Shown: piece by piece, positions 7,053-9,788 of the stretch
How positions within the stretch are numbered: the first letter of the stretch is position 1
How the letters are laid out: each line of letters begins with the position of its first letter
Assembly (NCBI GenBank): GCA_035540955.1
Contig: DATLFP010000018.1
Location: forward strand, 1-9,788
Reading direction: 5' to 3'
From: DATLFP01 sp035540955
GTDB lineage: Bacteria; Actinomycetota; Acidimicrobiia; Acidimicrobiales; CADCSY01
Length of the DNA: 9,788 bases
Made by a program: the position numbers and the translations under genes
The notes under the pieces: generated by a model
Seen by the model: only the letters and a program-made list of their open reading frames with translations
Database searches by the model: none
What the model was told of the DNA's origin: nothing

Positions 7053-8251
7053 CTGATGCTCCTCCGGAACAGCGAGTGGGAACCGGAAGCCGGCAGCGGC
7101 TCGCCACTCAGGCGCGAGACCAGCTCGCGGAGCGGGTAGACGACGGGTGAGCGGGGATCGAACACGAGCACCGGGCAGCCGTGGTTGATCGACAGCGGCA
7201 CCGAGCGCGAGCTGGGGATCGACACCGCGATGGGCAGTCCGATGGCGGCGGCGATGTCGTCGACGTCCAGGTCGACGCGGCTGTCGGACCGGTTGAGCAC
7301 GACGAGGCGCTCCGCCTTGGTGAGTCCCATGCGGTCGAGGGCGTCGATGAGCTTGCGCAGGCTCCGCACGCTGGGAACGTCCATCGCGCCGACGAGAACG
7401 AGATCAGAGGAGACCTCGATCGCTGCCAGCGTCTGCGAGTCGATCCCGGCGGAGGTGTCGACGATGACATACCGGAGGTCGGCGGCGACGGCGTGGAGCA
7501 CGGGTCCGATGTCGTCGGCGGAGATGTTGTCGGCGGCCGCTGGGTCGTCGGGAGCGCACAGGGCGAAGAGCCCATCGGGGTGATGGGTGAGCAGGAGCTT
7601 CACCTTCGACGGGTCCTGCTGCGCCTCTCCGGGGGCGAGATCGGCCAGGCTCAGCTCGGGCAGCAGCTGCATCGCCGAGGCGACGTCGCCGAACTGCAGA
7701 TCGAGATCCACCAATGCGACATCGTCGGGCGCCAGCATCGCCAGCCCGACGGCGAGGTTGGTGGCGATGGTCGTCTTGCCGGCGCCACCCTTGGGAGAGA
7801 GGACCGTGATGATCCTCCCTTCGTGGCGGCCGCCGTCGTCGTTGATGTCGATGATGTTCGAGCGGCGGACCTCAGCGGCGTGCAGAGCGTGATCGATCAC
7901 CGCTCGGTAGGCCGGGGGTCGCGCACCGGGCGTGAGGATGTCTCGCACGCCCGCCCGCACGGCCTGCTCCCAGAGAGAGGGCGACGGCGTCGCGATCAGC
8001 ACGACGGTGATCTCAGGGTGGTCGCGGTCGATCATCTCGGCGATGCGCAGTGCGTCGGCCGGCTCGACCGGCGGCCCGACGAGCACGAGGTCGATCGCCG
8101 CTGCAGCCAGCTCCTTGGCGGTGACTTCGGGGGTCACGTCGGAACGAGGTCGCACGACGGCGACGGAGCGGCGGAAGTCGTCTTCGCCCACCGCCTCACG
8201 GACGCGGCGCTCGACCTCCTGATCTTCGACGAGGATGGCGAGCGGCCTCAT
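7049..8251 (-). CDS. cpaE: Pilus localisation ATPase CpaE/TadZ (degenerate receiver + MinD/ParA domain)
   Basis: A 400-residue cytoplasmic protein with two domains. Residues 1 to about 125 resemble a response-regulator receiver fold (DLVLVGP at 54-60, AVRAGVRDILTPG at 97-109), but Gly59 stands where the phospho-accepting Asp is expected. It should therefore be a pseudo-receiver. Residues about 145-400 form a MinD/ParA ATPase with deviant Walker A PKGGAGKTT at 153-161, switch I DLDLQFGDVA at 182-191, and Walker B YVIVDTSAGID at 261-271. CpaE/TadZ proteins act at the cell membrane or pole to place the Tad machine; that role comes from the family. The ATG at 8251 overlaps the CpaB stop by ATGA, and the gene itself overlaps tadA by 4 nt. 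The length and domain order are normal for the family. Confidence 0.92.
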   Translation of the reverse strand: MRPLAILVEDQEVERRVREAVGEDDFRRSVAVVRPRSDVTPEVTAKELAAAAIDLVLVGPPVEPADALRIAEMIDRDHPEITVVLIATPSPSLWEQAVRAGVRDILTPGARPPAYRAVIDHALHAAEVRRSNIIDINDDGGRHEGRIITVLSPKGGAGKTTIATNLAVGLAMLAPDDVALVDLDLQFGDVASAMQLLPELSLADLAPGEAQQDPSKVKLLLTHHPDGLFALCAPDDPAAADNISADDIGPVLHAVAADLRYVIVDTSAGIDSQTLAAIEVSSDLVLVGAMDVPSVRSLRKLIDALDRMGLTKAERLVVLNRSDSRVDLDVDDIAAAIGLPIAVSIPSSRSVPLSINHGCPVLVFDPRSPVVYPLRELVSRLSGEPLPASGSHSLFRRSIR

Positions 8252-8970
8252 GACATCACCGTCTCGTAGGTCTGCACGCCCGAGTCGGTCTCGGGTGCGT
8301 CCAGGGGCTCGGACGTGAGCCAGACCCGTCCGTGCTCGGCGGCGAACACGAGCCGCTCGGCGGACAGCGCATCGACGGCGAGGGTCACGAGGACGTTGCT
8401 GTTGGGGAACTCGGCGTTCTCGTCATCGATGTCGTCGGTGGTGCCCACCCCGAGCTGCACGGCGGTGACGACGACCTTGTGAAGGATGATCCGGGTCGTG
8501 GCCGTGCCCTGGCTGTCGGTGAAGGAACCGACGACGCCGACCGTCTCGCCGGGGGAGACTCGGCCGCCCAGAGCACGCTCGGTGGCCAGGGAGAGGGTCA
8601 CCTCGAGCAGACCGGCCGGGACGTCGCCTCGCTGGACGACGGCCGGCGCCACGAATCGATCTCGGAGGAGCTGCTCGCCGGGCAGGAGGTCGACGTCGGC
8701 GACGAGCCCTTCGAGGGCTCGGAGGTCGGCGGTGTCGCCGAGAGCGCCGGCGGCCCGGACCTTGGCCGGAACCTCCTCGGCGCGGACGGAGCCGGCCACG
8801 TCGGCCGCCGTGGTGCCCGCTTCGATGCGGTCGGTGACGACGAGGACCTCGACGAGCTGCTCGCCCTCCAGCGCCCGGGCCTCAGCAGAGCGCACGTAGC
8901 CGACGAGGACGATCGTGCCGACGGTCGCGAGGGCCAGTGAAACCAGGAGGCCGATGAGCCTGCGGTTCAT
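8248..8970 (-). CDS. cpaB: Flp pilus assembly protein CpaB/RcpC (SAF domain)
   Basis: A 240-residue protein with an N-terminal membrane anchor (LIGLLVSLALATVGTIVLVG, residues 5-24) and an extracytoplasmic remainder. Residues about 38-105 match the SAF/CpaB N-terminal region (VLVVTDRIEAGTTAADV, then LLPGEQLLRDRF). About 115-225 is an RcpC/CpaB-type beta-rich domain (LEVTLSLATERALGGRVSPGETVGVVG). In Gram-negative bacteria this protein works with the outer-membrane secretin CpaC; no secretin is encoded here, which fits a monoderm actinobacterium. The SAF fold also suggests cell-wall glycan contact. The ATG at 8970 lies 18 nt after the TadG-like stop with a modest AGGCGG ahead of it, and the gene ends in a 4-nt overlap with cpaE. 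The acidic C-terminal half (DDIDDENAE) is notable. The family call is confident; its mechanism in this cell-envelope type is inference. Confidence 0.88.
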   Translation of the reverse strand: MNRRLIGLLVSLALATVGTIVLVGYVRSAEARALEGEQLVEVLVVTDRIEAGTTAADVAGSVRAEEVPAKVRAAGALGDTADLRALEGLVADVDLLPGEQLLRDRFVAPAVVQRGDVPAGLLEVTLSLATERALGGRVSPGETVGVVGSFTDSQGTATTRIILHKVVVTAVQLGVGTTDDIDDENAEFPNSNVLVTLAVDALSAERLVFAAEHGRVWLTSEPLDAPETDSGVQTYETVMS

Positions 8971-8988
8971 GTCGCCGCCTTTCAGGGT

Positions 8989-9642
8989 TCAGTCGATGAG
9001 TCGGATGACGAACACGCCACCGTTGGGGCCGCCGAGGTCGCCGCCATCGACGACGTCGGTGGTGAAGAAGCCCGTGATGCAGTTGTCGGCTTGGCTCTGC
9101 GTGCCGCAGTCGGGGGCTGCACTGCGGTAGGCGGGGTCGAACCGTTCGTACTGGGGCCCGCCGAGGTCGTAGCCCGTGAGATAGAGGGCGGCGTAACGAC
9201 CCACCTCGTACTTGTCGCCCTGGACGAAGGTCGGGCAGCCGGCGGCGTTGTTCTTGCAGAAGTCGTCGAAGATCGGGACGGCGACCACCGTGCCGAGGAG
9301 CGCGGCCAGCGAAGCTGCCCCGCACTCGGGGTTCACGCCGGGGTCGCCGGCGGCCCAGTCGGTCGTACCGACAGCACTGGTGAGGACCTCGCACGACCCG
9401 TCGGGGACGAGCCACCCGAAGCCACCGGGGAGCTTGCCGTCGCCGTTGCTGTCCATCCCGGCGACCGCTGCGCAGTCGTCCTTGCCCTTGCCGTCGTGGA
9501 ACATGATCGTGACCTCGTCGCCCATGTCGTACGGCGAGGTGCGGTAGACGGTGCCGCCCGAGGTCTCGCGGTTCCACTCGCAGGCAGAGATGGCCAGGGG
9601 AATGGTGCGCAGCGAGCTGGGTGACCCCCAGATCGCCGTCGC
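8989..9642 (-). CDS. TadE/TadG-like Flp pilus-assembly protein, 5' end lost
   Basis: The frame reads from GCG at 9642 to TGA 8991-8989 (217 residues). It carries TAIWGSPSSL, PLAISACEW, LPGGFGWL, TVVAVPIFDD and Y-x-VGRYAALYLTGYDLGG. This set resembles the C-terminal extracytoplasmic part of actinobacterial TadE/G-like proteins, which are minor pilus or assembly components. Eight cysteines (in ACEW, DDCA, GSCE, PECG, DFCK, AGCP, PDCG and DNCI) suggest disulfides outside the cell. A DSNGDGKL stretch (from 9453 down) resembles a calcium-binding loop. No usable ATG or GTG precedes the homologous part: the first is ATG 9525, inside the conserved region, and an in-frame TGA lies at 9660-9658. The N-terminal membrane helix and start are therefore missing because the sequence turns into an inverted copy at about 9643. 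It is the first gene of the visible Tad operon. The family call is fairly good; whether the truncation is real is unresolved. Confidence 0.7.
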   Translation of the reverse strand, partial: ATAIWGSPSSLRTIPLAISACEWNRETSGGTVYRTSPYDMGDEVTIMFHDGKGKDDCAAVAGMDSNGDGKLPGGFGWLVPDGSCEVLTSAVGTTDWAAGDPGVNPECGAASLAALLGTVVAVPIFDDFCKNNAAGCPTFVQGDKYEVGRYAALYLTGYDLGGPQYERFDPAYRSAAPDCGTQSQADNCITGFFTTDVVDGGDLGGPNGGVFVIRLID

Positions 9643-9788
9643 CGGCGCTCGACCTCCTCAGCGGCAAGACCGTCACGGCCTCGGCGACGGCGATCTGGGG
9701 GGCACCCAGCTCGCTGCGCACCATTCCCCTGGCCATCTCTGCCTGCGAGTGGAACCGCGAGACGGCGGGCGGCACCGTCTACCGCAGC
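9538..9788. repeat. Long near-perfect inverted repeat at the right end (106-bp arms, 39-bp spacer)
   Basis: Positions i and 19326-i are complementary from 9538-9643 to 9683-9788, with only four mismatches (9539/9787, 9561/9765, 9562/9764, 9624/9702). The 61 bp at 9563-9623 match 9703-9763 exactly. The spacer is 9644-9682. Both arms are coding sequence of the TadE/G-like protein rather than transposon ends. No terminal motif or target duplication is visible. Confidence 0.95.
9645..9788 (+). CDS. Inverted partial copy of the TadE/G-like gene, cut at both ends
   Basis: Reading on + from 9645 gives 48 codons to the window edge: ALDLLSGKTVTAS, then TAIWGAPSSL, PLAISACEWNRET and AGGTVYRS. From about 9683 on this is the same protein segment as the - strand gene next to it, with three conservative changes (Ser to Ala twice, Thr to Ser). 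The 13 residues before that (9645-9683) have no counterpart in the - strand gene and read like the natural upstream part of the family (a TVTA-type strand leading into TAIWG). Upstream of 9645 the frame enters antisense sequence, so there is no start, and the 3' side runs off the window. It is either one arm of an assembly or amplification chimera or a real second, divergent paralogue fragment. Confidence 0.5.

Noticed and set aside
6063..7139. A 358-codon open frame on + opposite tadA
   Set aside because: The - strand carries intact Walker A, Asp box, Walker B and His box motifs. The + frame has no domain signature.
8882..9775. A 297-codon frame on - spanning the inverted repeat
   Set aside because: It is out of frame with the TadE/G-like protein and Arg/Pro/His-rich. 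It stays open across the repeat only because of base composition.
9538..9788. Insertion-sequence terminal inverted repeats
   Set aside because: Both arms are pilus-protein coding sequence, the 39-bp spacer has no room for a transposase, and no target duplication is visible.

Overview
The window is very GC-rich, densely packed bacterial DNA. The high GC, the strong third-position G/C bias and a secretin-free Tad/Flp pilus cluster with a C39-free, TadG-like minor component suggest a high-GC actinobacterium. Acidimicrobiia or a relative is possible, but the family-level placement is inference. Both ends cut through genes, so this looks like a fragment or a whole short contig.

Left part (1-2855), small-molecule metabolism. 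It opens with the last 49 codons of an acyl-CoA synthetase-type ligase (+). A strong hairpin (167-209) separates this from a convergent DJ-1/PfpI-family gene resembling isonitrile hydratase (-, 225-863). A short divergent promoter region with a dyad (875-899) follows. Then comes a two-gene + strand unit: an HSL-type alpha/beta-hydrolase (940-1998) and a MaoC/hot-dog-like protein (2010-2855). The substrates cannot be read from the sequence.

Right part (2887-9788), all on the - strand apart from an odd tail. This is a Tad (tight adherence)/Flp type IVc pilus assembly operon. In transcription order it encodes a TadE/TadG-like extracytoplasmic protein (5' end lost), CpaB/RcpC, CpaE/TadZ (degenerate receiver plus MinD-like ATPase), CpaF/TadA (assembly ATPase), a fused von Willebrand factor A-TadB protein, and TadC. 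CpaB to TadB are linked by three successive 4-nt start/stop overlaps, and TadC follows after 12 nt, so the machine is probably made by coupled translation. TadA would power assembly, TadB/TadC would form the inner-membrane platform, CpaE would position it, and CpaB and the TadG-like protein would act outside the membrane. The pilin, prepilin peptidase and operon promoter are not in the window.

Two features deserve the most attention. One is the signal peptide-vWA-TM-TadB fusion with a complete MIDAS. The other is the right end, where 106 bp of the TadG-like gene recurs as a 102/106 inverted copy across a 39-bp spacer. The second could be an assembly or amplification chimera, or a real inverted paralogous segment. 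I found no mobile element, CRISPR array, tRNA or rRNA.
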